From Psychrobacter sp. JB385 (GTDB taxonomy: Bacteria > Pseudomonadota > Gammaproteobacteria > Pseudomonadales > Moraxellaceae), in contig NZ_FUKN01000014.1 in the NCBI RefSeq assembly GCF_900163785.1, forward strand, positions 496,001 through 560,000: a stretch of DNA of 64,000 nucleotides, read 5' to 3'. Below the pieces are notes generated by a model, which was given only the letters and a program-made list of their open reading frames with translations, made no database searches and was not told the DNA's origin. Positions 46,029 to 54,963 of the stretch are shown here, piece after piece. The first letter of the stretch is position 1; each line of letters begins with the position of its first letter. Both the position numbers and the translations under genes were made by a program.

Positions 46029-46775
46029 ATGAATTATAGCTGGAACTGGGGTGTGCTCTTTGAGCAAACTGGTATCGGTAACGAGCTGTATATCCATTGG
46101 ATAATTACCGGTCTTGGCTGGCTGTTGTTGATTGGCAGTATCGCATGGGCTATCGCCATGGTTGTGGGTACCATCTTTGGCATTATGCGTACTTTACCCA
46201 ATAAGACGGCTCGTGCAATCGGTACGGCTTATGTGACATTTTTTCGTAATATTCCATTGCTCGTTCAACTGTTTTTTTGGTTTTATATTGCCCCTGGATG
46301 GTTGACGCCTGCGATTCAAGACTGGTGGTATAAAGATCTATCGCCAAATACATCCGCTATGTTGTCGGCCAGTATTGGTCTTGGGTTATTTACGGCCGCT
46401 CGTATTGTCGAGCAGGTGCGTACTGGTATCGAATCATTGCCCAAGGGACAGGTCAATGCCGCTTATGCGCTTGGCTTCAATGTCTCACAAGTTTATAAAG
46501 AAGTGTTATTACCGCAAGCCTTTCGTATTATTTTGCCGCCACTCAGCTCTGAGCTGACCAACTGTTTCAAAAACGCGTCTGTCGCATCATTGGTTGGGGT
46601 AATGGAGCTGATCAGTCAAACCAAAACCATCAGTGAATATACTCAAAATAGTATTGAAATCTATACGTACGCGACGATTATCTATTTGGTATTCAATCTG
46701 TCTTTGATTGCAATTATGGGTTTCATTGAGCGTAAGCTGCGCGTACCTGGACTGATTGCAGGAGGTCGCAAATGA
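46029..46775 (+). CDS. gltJ: Glutamate/aspartate ABC transporter permease (GltJ-like)
   Basis: 248 aa. MNYSWNWGVLFEQTG at the start matches GltJ. The membrane domain includes YVTFFRNIPLLVQLFFWFY, and the EAA loop reads NAAYALGFNVSQVYKEVLLP. The C-terminal EYTQNSIEIYTYATIIYL is typical. GGAGAG precedes the chosen ATG; a TTG 18 bases upstream also keeps the frame open. Its stop overlaps the next start by four bases (ATGA). Confidence 0.93.
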   Translation: MNYSWNWGVLFEQTGIGNELYIHWIITGLGWLLLIGSIAWAIAMVVGTIFGIMRTLPNKTARAIGTAYVTFFRNIPLLVQLFFWFYIAPGWLTPAIQDWWYKDLSPNTSAMLSASIGLGLFTAARIVEQVRTGIESLPKGQVNAAYALGFNVSQVYKEVLLPQAFRIILPPLSSELTNCFKNASVASLVGVMELISQTKTISEYTQNSIEIYTYATIIYLVFNLSLIAIMGFIERKLRVPGLIAGGRK

Positions 46776-47443
46776 CTATGATGACCGAATTGGCGACTGC
46801 CTATCCTGGCCTGATGGGCGGCATGATGACCACCTTGAAAGTGCTGGTGTTGGCGATTATTGGTGGTATCAGTTTAGGAACAATACTGGCATTGATGCGC
46901 TTGTCTGGTATCAAAGCCCTTGAGATACCTGCAAAATTGTACGTCAACTATTTCCGTTCAGTGCCGCTGCTACTGGTATTGCTATGGTTTTATTTTGCCG
47001 TACCGATGATTTATTTTTGGATAGCAGGCAAATATCTGCAACTGGATGCGGCTTTTGCGTCTTGTGTGGTTGCCTTTATGATGTTTGAGGCCGCTTACTT
47101 CTCAGAAGTGGTACGAGCGGGTATTCAGTCGATTGGTAGCGGGCAGGTCAACGCTGCAAAAGCGCTTGGCATGACTTATGGTCAGACCATGCGATTGGTG
47201 ATTTTGCCACAAGCATTTCGAAAAATGCTGCCATTGATTTTGCAGCAATGTATTATTTTATTCCAAGACACGACACTGGTATTTGCCATTGGCTTGACGG
47301 ATTTTTTCCGCGCCGCCTACGTTCGAGGTGAGCTCATGGGCTTACTCACGCCTTATATTTTAGGCGCTGGTGCGATTTACTTTGTCATCAGTTTGAGTGC
47401 GTCTATTGGCGTACAGCAGCTACAAAAACGGTTAAGATTTTAA
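46772..47443 (+). CDS. gltK: Glutamate/aspartate ABC transporter permease (GltK-like)
   Basis: 223 aa partner permease. MTTLKVLVLAIIGGISLGT begins the first membrane helix, YVNYFRSVPLLLVLLWFYF is the conserved segment, and NAAKALGMTYGQTMRLVILP is the EAA loop. AGGAGG at 46760-46765 lies six bases before the ATG, inside the end of gltJ. The four-base overlap indicates translational coupling and a fixed 1:1 ratio. Confidence 0.93.
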   Translation: MTMMTELATAYPGLMGGMMTTLKVLVLAIIGGISLGTILALMRLSGIKALEIPAKLYVNYFRSVPLLLVLLWFYFAVPMIYFWIAGKYLQLDAAFASCVVAFMMFEAAYFSEVVRAGIQSIGSGQVNAAKALGMTYGQTMRLVILPQAFRKMLPLILQQCIILFQDTTLVFAIGLTDFFRAAYVRGELMGLLTPYILGAGAIYFVISLSASIGVQQLQKRLRF

Positions 47444-47537
47444 GGCCGTTTTTGTACCAGTTTTTTCGTGTTAACACTTTTATTGAGTATCGACTATCAA
47501 TGACAATTATCAAAAATAATGTGGTTAGGAGCCAGTG

Positions 47538-48341
47538 ATGAGTAATGCTGATACGTATATAAACGCTTTTGGTGGACTGGTCACCAATAATGGTCATGCG
47601 AGCGACGAGATAGTCATTCAAATGAGTGAAGTCAGCAAATGGTATGGCGATTTTCAAGTACTAAAAGACTGTACCGCCCACGTTCATAAAGGCGATGTGG
47701 TGGTTGTTTGTGGTCCATCGGGTAGTGGTAAATCAACTCTGATTAAGACAGCTAACGGATTAGAGCCTTTTCAGAAAGGTAAAATCATGGTCAATGGCAT
47801 CTCTGTGGGTGACCCAAAGACCAATTTGCCTCAATTGCGCAGCCGCGTCGGCATGGTGTTTCAGCATTTTGAGTTGTTTCCGCATCTGACCATTATCGAT
47901 AATTTGACAGTGGCGCAGATCAAGGTGTTGGGACGCAAAGAATCTGAGGCCAAGCAAAAAGCCATGGCGTATCTAGATCGCGTTGGTCTGACGGTGCAAG
48001 CCGCCAAATACCCAGCGGAGCTATCAGGCGGACAGCAGCAACGTGTGGCAATCGCTCGTGCACTTGCCATGGATCCGGTGGCGATGCTGTTTGACGAACC
48101 AACGTCGGCGCTTGACCCCGAAATGATTCAGGAAGTACTGGATGTCATGGTGGAGCTGACCCGTGATGGCATGACCATGATGTGTGTCACTCACGAAATG
48201 GGTTTTGCTAGTCAGGTAGCCAACCGCATCATCTTTATGGATGAAGGCAATATCGTTGAAAACTGTAGTAAAGATGAGTTCTTTGAAGGCGCAAAAAGTG
48301 AGCGTGCGCAAATGTTCTTATCGAAGATTCTCAACCATTAA
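47538..48341 (+). CDS. gltL: Glutamate/aspartate ABC transporter ATP-binding protein (GltL-like)
   Basis: 267 aa ATPase. Walker A is GPSGSGKST, the Q-loop lies in VFQHFELFPH, the signature motif is [16 protein letters not shown], Walker B is [14 protein letters not shown], and the H-loop is CVTHEMGF. An N-terminal extension of about 30 residues precedes the usual start. ATG 47538 has AGGAG at 47527-47531. It lies 94 bases after gltK and completes the transporter. Confidence 0.93.
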   Translation: MSNADTYINAFGGLVTNNGHASDEIVIQMSEVSKWYGDFQVLKDCTAHVHKGDVVVVCGPSGSGKSTLIKTANGLEPFQKGKIMVNGISVGDPKTNLPQLRSRVGMVFQHFELFPHLTIIDNLTVAQIKVLGRKESEAKQKAMAYLDRVGLTVQAAKYPAELSGGQQQRVAIARALAMDPVAMLFDEPTSALDPEMIQEVLDVMVELTRDGMTMMCVTHEMGFASQVANRIIFMDEGNIVENCSKDEFFEGAKSERAQMFLSKILNH

Positions 48342-48403
48342 AAACTTGCATTATAGTCAGTGCTAAATAAAAAGGGTCACACATTATTACGTGCGACTGA
48401 CAC

Positions 48404-48479
48404 GCGCTACTGAAACAAATTTTTCTTGCTTGCTGTGCCTTCGCAGACAGAGGCGACGCAAAATTTATCTCAGTAGCGC
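48404..48479 (+). repeat. Hairpin repeat family, copy A
   Basis: 76 bases bounded by perfect 10-bp inverted arms (GCGCTACTGA and its complement). The inner core, from TTGCTTGCTG through GCAGACAGAGGC, is shared with copies at 52114-52179 (opposite orientation) and 58066-58133. The arms differ in sequence among the copies, yet each pairs with itself. Confidence 0.8.
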
Positions 48480-48555
48480 TGTCTGAATCTTATAGTAGAT
48501 TATCTATATGTTGATATTTGCAGTGTCTATTTAACTTATCTATGAGCTGTCTAAT

Positions 48556-48585
48556 AAAAAGCGTCTATTTATAGGCGCTTTTTTA
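48556..48585 (+). terminator. Distal terminator of the gltIJKL operon
   Basis: A 12-bp stem with one G-U pair (AAAAAGCGTCTA against TAGGCGCTTTTT), loop TTTA, then further T. Confidence 0.85.
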
Positions 48586-48708
48586 TGCGATTGACTATTT
48601 GCCCCTAGTACCTCTCACTGTTGAGGTGAGTGCATGTCTGTTTACTGGTACAATGGCTGACATGATTTTTGATAATTAAAATAATTCTTTATTGATACTG
48701 GAGCTACT

Positions 48709-49974
48709 ATGAACGCAGAAACCCTATCGGTAACATCATCAGACAATGGTGTCGTCATCATCGGAGCAGGCTTGGCAGGTTGGCATGTCATTGATGCCAT
48801 TCGTGCAAAAGACAAAGAGATTCCAATCACGTTGGTCACGACTGATAGTGGCGATCGTTACCATAAACCCATGCTCACGATGGCAATTAGCCAAAACAAA
48901 CGCGCATCAGATTTGGTACGTGCATCTGGTAGCGATGCGGCAAAAACCGCAGGCGTGACGTTGCTTGCCGACACACAGGTCACAGATATTGATACGGCTA
49001 CCCAGCAGTTACAGCTTATCTCTGCTAATAGACCAGATCCCGCCCACACGGATTATGCGACGATCAGCTATGGTAAGTTGGTGCTAGCAATGGGCGCACA
49101 TCCTATATTCCCTAAAAGCTTACCAGAGGATTTGGTTTGGCACGTCAATCATATTGAGCGCTTTGGTCAGCTGCAAGAAAAGCTCGCCACTGGCAGTCAG
49201 CATGTGGCTATTGTGGGCGCTGGCATGGTCGGTACTGAAATTGCCGAAGACTTACTCAAAGCAGGTCATCAGGTGACATTGATTGACCTAAATGACGCGC
49301 CACTCTCGCAAATGCTACCGCCAAAAGCCACGGCTCGTATTGCCAAAGCGGTACAATCACAGGGCATTAACTTTTTAGGTGGTTATCAGGTGTCTGGCGT
49401 CCGTCGTATTAATGATGGCGACAATACTAATGGCGTTAATGCTCATGAGAATGAAGGCAAGCTACAAGTCAGCTATGAACCGATTGCTTCATCTTCAGGC
49501 GGCAATAATGACTCATCGTCTCAAACAGTAATAGTTGACCATGTGATTGCCAGTACAGGTTTGACGGTGGATGATAAATTACCAATAGCTGCAGGCGTTG
49601 AGTTCGATCGTCGTACCGGTATCGTGGTTGACGCGCCCACATTGCGCACCCATGCTGCCAATATTTATGCTATTGGCGATTGCATGTCGATCAATGGGGT
49701 TGCTTGTCGCTACGTCGCACCATTGCGTGCGCAGGCGGCGACTATTGCTGATGATATCTTAGGTCTAGAACATGGTGGCTATGATCATAAACCACCCATG
49801 ATACGCCTAAAAAACAAGGCCATCTCTGTCATGGCAACGGGTGTCCCGCAGGCGAATGGCAATTGGCAAGTCAAGAGTGAAAGCGATGATGAGCTCATCA
49901 TGGAATTGCTTGACGATAACAATGATATCAGCGCAACCGTAACCATCAAAGCACCAGCGACACCCAGCGCGTAA
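48709..49974 (+). CDS. Rubredoxin-NAD(+) reductase-like FAD oxidoreductase
   Basis: 421 aa pyridine-nucleotide disulfide-oxidoreductase fold. FAD binding is indicated by GVVIIGAGLAGWHVIDAIR (14-32), NAD binding by VAIVGAGMVGTEIAEDLLK (about 165-183), and the second FAD motif by IYAIGDCMSI (about 321-330). The segment RYHKPMLTMAISQNK matches rubredoxin reductases (AlkT/RubB), which feed electrons to rubredoxin for alkane hydroxylases or oxidative-stress enzymes. No rubredoxin or hydroxylase gene is in the window, so the partner must be elsewhere. A Ser/Asn-rich insert lies at about 238-280. Confidence 0.82.
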   Translation: MNAETLSVTSSDNGVVIIGAGLAGWHVIDAIRAKDKEIPITLVTTDSGDRYHKPMLTMAISQNKRASDLVRASGSDAAKTAGVTLLADTQVTDIDTATQQLQLISANRPDPAHTDYATISYGKLVLAMGAHPIFPKSLPEDLVWHVNHIERFGQLQEKLATGSQHVAIVGAGMVGTEIAEDLLKAGHQVTLIDLNDAPLSQMLPPKATARIAKAVQSQGINFLGGYQVSGVRRINDGDNTNGVNAHENEGKLQVSYEPIASSSGGNNDSSSQTVIVDHVIASTGLTVDDKLPIAAGVEFDRRTGIVVDAPTLRTHAANIYAIGDCMSINGVACRYVAPLRAQAATIADDILGLEHGGYDHKPPMIRLKNKAISVMATGVPQANGNWQVKSESDDELIMELLDDNNDISATVTIKAPATPSA

Positions 49975-50041
49975 AGACAATCATCACACCCAAATTATAA
50001 AGTCAAATGAGACAGCTGTTTGATCGTTGTCTCTCACGACT

Positions 50042-50077
50042 AAGCCAGTCATCCTAAAATAGCGTGACTGGCTTTTT
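50042..50077 (+). terminator. Terminator of the oxidoreductase gene
   Basis: AAGCCAGTCA pairs with TGACTGGCTT across a 13-base loop, followed by T4. Confidence 0.85.
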
Positions 50078-50168
50078 TGTGTCAAATATTCGTCATGTTT
50101 TTATGGTATTGTTAATGAATACCATAAACTGACAACTCGATTAAATGATACATTTTGTATTGATATTG

Positions 50169-50198
50169 TTGACAGTCTTTCGTTTATGGCGGTATAGT
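50169..50198 (+). promoter_or_regulatory. Sigma-70 promoter upstream of the acyl-CoA ligase
   Basis: Consensus TTGACA at 50169-50174, an 18-base spacer, and TATAGT at 50193-50198. It lies about 90 bases before the start and is probably the main promoter of the liu cluster. Confidence 0.6.
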
Positions 50199-50287
50199 AA
50201 TTGACATTATATAAAAGCTGTTCAAGGAAGAGTGGTTTATTTTAAGCTATTAATACGTATCATAAAAGTAAAACGAAAGGACTCGTT

Positions 50288-52042
50288 ATGACTCAAACCC
50301 CTGATTTTGAAAACATCCTCAATACTATTCCTAGTGTTAATATGGGCGCGCGCTCAGCCAATGCCCCGCTTACTCAAAGTTATGATAAAGGCCCTGATGT
50401 ACCGCTGATTGAAGCGACCATCGGCGACTTTTTTGACGCCATCGTCTTTCAGTATCCTGAGCGTGAAGCACTGGTGTCGTGCCATCAAAATATCCGTTGG
50501 ACCTACCGAGAGCTACAACAACAAGTCAATCAACTGGCCAGTAGTATGATTGAGATGGGACTTGAGATTGGCGATCGTATTGGCATTTGGTCGCATAACA
50601 ATGCTGAATGGCTCTTGATGCAACTTGCGACTGCCAAAGTCGGTGTTATCTTAGTCAATATCAATCCTGCCTATCGTACCTTTGAACTGCAATATGCCCT
50701 CAATAAACTCGGCTGTTCAGCGCTCGTGCTTATGCGTCATTTCAAAAGTAGTGATTATGCCAGCCTGATCCGTGAGCTGTGTCCTGAGATTTATCATAAA
50801 GATTATACCCAGCTTGATTTGGTCGAGATTCCAACGATCGAGCGTATCATTTGGATTGATGAGCCGAACAGTGATGAAGAATTTGGCTTTATGCAAAAGT
50901 TCTCGGCGTGGATGAGTGAGGGCGACGCCAACGATCCGCGTGTTGCCGAGCGTCAAGCACAGCTTAAAAACACTGATGCGATTAATGTGCAATTTACCAG
51001 TGGTACGACAGGCACGCCAAAAGGCGCAACGCTCAGCCATCGCAATATCTTAAACAACGGCTACTTCATCGGTGAGGCAATGAATCTCACGGAAGTCGAT
51101 AGACTCTGCATCCCAGTACCGCTATATCATTGTTTTGGCATGGTACTTGGTAATCTCGCGATTCTCACGCATGGTGGCTGCATCGTTTATCCAAACGACG
51201 GTTTTGAGCCGTTGACGGTATTAAAAGCCGTCGAAGAAGAAAAATGTACAGGTCTACATGGCGTGCCCACGATGTTTATCGCCGAGCTTGATCATCCTGA
51301 ATTTGAAAACTTTGATTTGTCTACCCTGCGTACGGGCATCATGGCAGGCTCCAGCTGTCCGATTGAGGTTATGCGCCGTGTCATCGATAAGATGCATATG
51401 AGCGAGGTAACGATCGCTTATGGTATGACCGAGACCAGTCCGGTGTCTTGTCAGACTAATGAGCATACGCCACTTGAGAAGCAAGTATCGACCGTCGGAT
51501 TGGTGCAGCCTGCGCTTGAGGTAAAAGTCGTCGATACCGAGACGGGTGAGATAGTGCCACTTGGCGAGACGGGCGAGCTACTTACGCGAGGTTATTCGGT
51601 GATGAAAGGCTATTGGGGCAGTCGTTTTAAGACGCGCGAAGCCATTAAAGATGGGTGGATGCTGACGGGTGATTTGGCCACGATGGACGAAGAGGGTTAT
51701 GTCAAAATCGTTGGTCGTAGCAAAGACATGGTGATCCGTGGCGGCGAGAATATCTATCCGGTTGAGATCGAAAACTACCTTTACCGTCATCCTAAGATTC
51801 GTGACGTACAGATCGTTGGCATACCTGATGAGCGTTATGGTGAAGTATTGGCGGCATGGATTATTGCAAAAGAGCCGGACAGTCTGACCGAAGAAGAAGT
51901 GCGTCAATTCTGTAGTGAGCACATTGCTCATTATAAAGTGCCCACCTACTATCGATTCGTGACGGAATATCCCATGACCATCACGGGCAAGATTCAAAAG
52001 TATAAAATCATTGAACAAATGAAAGAAGAGCTGGGTTTATAA
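50288..52042 (+). CDS. AMP-binding acyl-CoA ligase of the leucine-degradation cluster
   Basis: 584 aa adenylate-forming enzyme. The P-loop is [18 protein letters not shown] (about 237-254), followed by the A5 motif [35 protein letters not shown], and the catalytic lysine in [10 protein letters not shown] near the C-terminus. It activates a carboxylic acid with ATP and CoA. The position before liuB suggests a branched-chain or short/medium-chain acid such as isovalerate, but substrate preference cannot be read directly. AAAGGA precedes the ATG. Hairpin repeat B lies between it and liuB. Confidence 0.88.
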   Translation: MTQTPDFENILNTIPSVNMGARSANAPLTQSYDKGPDVPLIEATIGDFFDAIVFQYPEREALVSCHQNIRWTYRELQQQVNQLASSMIEMGLEIGDRIGIWSHNNAEWLLMQLATAKVGVILVNINPAYRTFELQYALNKLGCSALVLMRHFKSSDYASLIRELCPEIYHKDYTQLDLVEIPTIERIIWIDEPNSDEEFGFMQKFSAWMSEGDANDPRVAERQAQLKNTDAINVQFTSGTTGTPKGATLSHRNILNNGYFIGEAMNLTEVDRLCIPVPLYHCFGMVLGNLAILTHGGCIVYPNDGFEPLTVLKAVEEEKCTGLHGVPTMFIAELDHPEFENFDLSTLRTGIMAGSSCPIEVMRRVIDKMHMSEVTIAYGMTETSPVSCQTNEHTPLEKQVSTVGLVQPALEVKVVDTETGEIVPLGETGELLTRGYSVMKGYWGSRFKTREAIKDGWMLTGDLATMDEEGYVKIVGRSKDMVIRGGENIYPVEIENYLYRHPKIRDVQIVGIPDERYGEVLAAWIIAKEPDSLTEEEVRQFCSEHIAHYKVPTYYRFVTEYPMTITGKIQKYKIIEQMKEELGL

Positions 52043-52113
52043 AGAAGCAACTGCCCAATTTACCTTTTAAAAACTTTTATATGATCGATTCAATGTACAA
52101 AGAGTACCGTGCT

Positions 52114-52179
52114 GCTGGTATGAATTTTTCCAAGCCTCTGTCGGCGTAGGCGCAGCAAGCGAGAAACATTCATACCGGC
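52114..52179 (-). repeat. Hairpin repeat family, copy B (inverted)
   Basis: 66 bases, reading on the minus strand as the same core found in copies A and C (CTCGCTTGCTG, then CCGACAGAGGCTT). The arms GCTGGTATGAAT and ATTCATACCGGC pair with one G-U. It lies between the acyl-CoA ligase and liuB. Confidence 0.8.
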
Positions 52180-52296
52180 ATAACCGTTTTTAGTTCTCTT
52201 TTTCATTTTGGAATGATGATATAAGTAACAACGACAACGATGAGTAAAGACTAAAATAAAAAGATACTCACATTTATATATGAAAAAAGGGATGTC

Positions 52297-53907
52297 ATGA
52301 GCAATATTATCACCAGTAAACTGAGTCCAAACTCAAGCGACTTTCAGCAAAACAGTGCGGCGATGCAAGCGATCGTTGATGATTTATATGTGCACCTGCG
52401 TAAAGTTGCCCAAGGCGGCTCAGAGCGCGCCCGTGCCAAGCATCTAGCACGCGGTAAGTTGCTACCACGCGAGCGTGTCGAGCGTTTGCTGGATGTGGGT
52501 ACGCCGTTTTTGGAAGTTGCGCCAATGGCAGCGCATGACATGTATGGTGAAGATATTCCAGCAGCAGGCGTGATTGCGGGTATTGGCCGTATCAATGGCG
52601 TCGAGTGTATGATTGTCTGTAATGATGCCACGGTAAAAGGCGGCACGTACTACCCAATGACGGTCAAAAAGCATTTGCGCGCCCAAGAGATTGCACAAGA
52701 AAATCATCTGCCGTGTGTTTATTTGGTCGATTCAGGTGGTGCCAACTTACCGAACCAAGATGATGTGTTCCCTGATAAAGAACATTTTGGCCGTATCTTT
52801 TTTAATCAAGCCAACCTAAGTGCGGCAGGTATTCCACAGATTGCTGTCGTGATGGGTAGCTGTACAGCTGGCGGTGCGTATGTGCCTGCCATGAGTGATG
52901 AGTCTATCATTGTCAAAGACCAAGGCACTATCTTTTTGGGTGGGCCGCCACTGGTAAAGGCCGCAACAGGCGAAGAGGTGACCGCAGAGGATTTGGGCGG
53001 CGGCGATGTGCATACGCGGCTCTCAGGTGTGGTCGATCATTTAGCGCAAAACGACACCCATGCGTTATCCATCGCTCGTAATATCGTCAGTCATTTGAAT
53101 CGCCCTGCCAAACATATCCCCAATCAAATCACACCGCGTCCGCCACGTTATGACGCCAAAGAATTATACGGCGTGATTCCAACGGACAAGCGCAAGCCAT
53201 TTGATATCAAAGAAATTATCGCCCGTATCGTTGATGACAGTGCCTTTGATGAATTCAAAGCGCGTTTTGGTACGACGTTAGTTTGTGGGTTTGCTCATAT
53301 CGAAGGGATGCCTGTTGGTATCATTGCTAATAACGGTATCCTATTTAGCGAGTCAGCGCAAAAAGGCACGCACTTCATTGAGCTGTGCTGCAAGCGCAAA
53401 ATTCCATTAGTATTCCTGCAAAACATCACAGGCTTCATGGTCGGGCGTAAATACGAAAACGAAGGTATTGCCCGTCACGGTGCCAAGATGGTGATGGCGG
53501 TTGCCAATGCCAAAGTACCAAAATTCACCATCATCGTTGGTGGCTCGTTCGGCGCTGGTAACTACGGTATGTGCGGCCGCTCTTATAGTCCACGTTTCTT
53601 ATGGATGTGGCCAAATGCCCGTATCTCTGTGATGGGCGGTGAGCAGGCTGCTTCAGTATTGGCAACGGTCAAACGTGATAACTTTGATCGTAAAGGCGAG
53701 GCGTGGAGTGACGAAGACGAAGCAGCCTTTAAAGCGCCCATCCGTGAGATGTACGAAGCGCAAGGTCATCCATATTATGCCACCGCGCGCATGTGGGATG
53801 ATGGCGTGATTGACCCTGCTGATACCCGTCATGTGCTGGCATTGGGTCTGAGCGCCGCTTATAACGCTCCGATTGAAGAAACGAAATTTGGGGTCTTTAG
53901 AATGTAG
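52297..53907 (+). CDS. liuB: Methylcrotonyl-CoA carboxylase, carboxyltransferase (beta) subunit
   Basis: Transfers CO2 from biotin on LiuD to 3-methylcrotonyl-CoA in leucine breakdown. 536 aa with two crotonase-like halves. Evidence includes [23 protein letters not shown] (about 48-70), [52 protein letters not shown], and in the second half [17 protein letters not shown] and [22 protein letters not shown] and the whole layout fit MCC beta rather than propionyl-CoA carboxylase. It is followed by liuC after 172 bases. Confidence 0.95.
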   Translation: MSNIITSKLSPNSSDFQQNSAAMQAIVDDLYVHLRKVAQGGSERARAKHLARGKLLPRERVERLLDVGTPFLEVAPMAAHDMYGEDIPAAGVIAGIGRINGVECMIVCNDATVKGGTYYPMTVKKHLRAQEIAQENHLPCVYLVDSGGANLPNQDDVFPDKEHFGRIFFNQANLSAAGIPQIAVVMGSCTAGGAYVPAMSDESIIVKDQGTIFLGGPPLVKAATGEEVTAEDLGGGDVHTRLSGVVDHLAQNDTHALSIARNIVSHLNRPAKHIPNQITPRPPRYDAKELYGVIPTDKRKPFDIKEIIARIVDDSAFDEFKARFGTTLVCGFAHIEGMPVGIIANNGILFSESAQKGTHFIELCCKRKIPLVFLQNITGFMVGRKYENEGIARHGAKMVMAVANAKVPKFTIIVGGSFGAGNYGMCGRSYSPRFLWMWPNARISVMGGEQAASVLATVKRDNFDRKGEAWSDEDEAAFKAPIREMYEAQGHPYYATARMWDDGVIDPADTRHVLALGLSAAYNAPIEETKFGVFRM

Positions 53908-54079
53908 CTGTTTATATAACAGCTTGTCTAAAATCACGATTGGCTGTGTCAGTGATTAAGCGATGTCCGTCATCAAAAATTCAAAAACTATGGTTATAGT
54001 GGCGTGTGGTTGAGTAATAGAATTTCTTAGCCATAGGGTTTTTATCTAAATACAATAACAGCGACGAAAAGAGAGAGTC

Positions 54080-54886
54080 ATGCAAAAAGAGACAAATAAT
54101 TATAAAAGCCTGCTGGTCAGCGTTGAGCAGCATGTGGCAACGGTAACATTGAACCGTCCTGAGATACGTAATGCCTTTAATGATGAAATGATTGCCGAGC
54201 TGACAGATGTTTTCACTGTGCTTGGTACTGACGATGACGTACGAGTCATTGTATTAGCAGCTGCTGGTAAAGCATTTTGTGCGGGCGCTGATCTTAATTG
54301 GATGCGCGCCATGGCGGACTATAGCTATGAAGAAAATCTAGCAGATGCGGATAAATTGGCGCAAATGCTCAAGACGATTTATGAATGCCCCAAGCCGACG
54401 ATTGCGGCGATACAAGGCGATGTCTATGCTGGTGGCATGGGTCTCGTTGCCGTTTGTGATGTGGCCATCGCGGTGAAGATTGCTAACTTTTGCCTCAGTG
54501 AAGTGCGTTTGGGATTGGCACCTGCAACCATTAGTCCTTATGTCATACGAGCAATGGGCGCTCGAGCCGCGCAGCGTTATTTCTTAAGTGCAGAAGTGTT
54601 CGATGCCAAAAAAGCACGTCAGCTTGGCTTTATTCATGAACGCGTTAGCGAAGAATGGCTGGATGACGAGGTCGCAACACTTTGTGCCAAAATGGTCAAA
54701 AACAGTCCCGATGCGGTTAAAACCTGTAAGCAACTTCTACACGATGTCGCTGGCGCGCCCATTACTGATGACTTGATTGCGGATACCGTCAAAGGAATTG
54801 CTGATATTCGCGCGTCAACGCAAGGTCGCGAGGGTGTGCAAGCATTTTTGCAAAAGCGTAAGCCGGATTGGTTGACAGCAGACTAA
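54080..54886 (+). CDS. liuC: Methylglutaconyl-CoA hydratase (enoyl-CoA hydratase family)
   Basis: Hydrates 3-methylglutaconyl-CoA to HMG-CoA. 268 aa crotonase fold. The oxyanion-hole motifs are KAFCAGADLNWM (about 64-75) and GDVYAGGMGLVAVCD (about 113-127), and SEVRLGLAPATISPYV supplies a catalytic carboxylate. The specific reaction is assigned from position between liuB and liuD; the fold alone would allow other enoyl-CoA substrates. A GAGAGAG ribosome-binding site precedes the ATG. Confidence 0.88.
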   Translation: MQKETNNYKSLLVSVEQHVATVTLNRPEIRNAFNDEMIAELTDVFTVLGTDDDVRVIVLAAAGKAFCAGADLNWMRAMADYSYEENLADADKLAQMLKTIYECPKPTIAAIQGDVYAGGMGLVAVCDVAIAVKIANFCLSEVRLGLAPATISPYVIRAMGARAAQRYFLSAEVFDAKKARQLGFIHERVSEEWLDDEVATLCAKMVKNSPDAVKTCKQLLHDVAGAPITDDLIADTVKGIADIRASTQGREGVQAFLQKRKPDWLTAD

Positions 54887-54963
54887 CTAGCAGCAGAATA
54901 ATGATAGATAAATGAAAAAATAGACAAGACGTCAAATAATAACGACAAGACACAGGGATAGTT

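Larger units (their letters stand above)
48342..48708. other. Spacer after gltL containing a hairpin repeat and a terminator
   Basis: 367 bases. It holds hairpin-repeat copy A (48404-48479) and the terminator at 48556-48584, described separately. The remainder probably carries the promoter of the oxidoreductase at 48709, which has GGAG at 48699-48702. Confidence 0.5.

Noticed and set aside
51578-52018. 146-codon minus-strand frame inside the acyl-CoA ligase gene
   Set aside because: Antisense to the conserved C-terminal domain of the ligase; no independent evidence.
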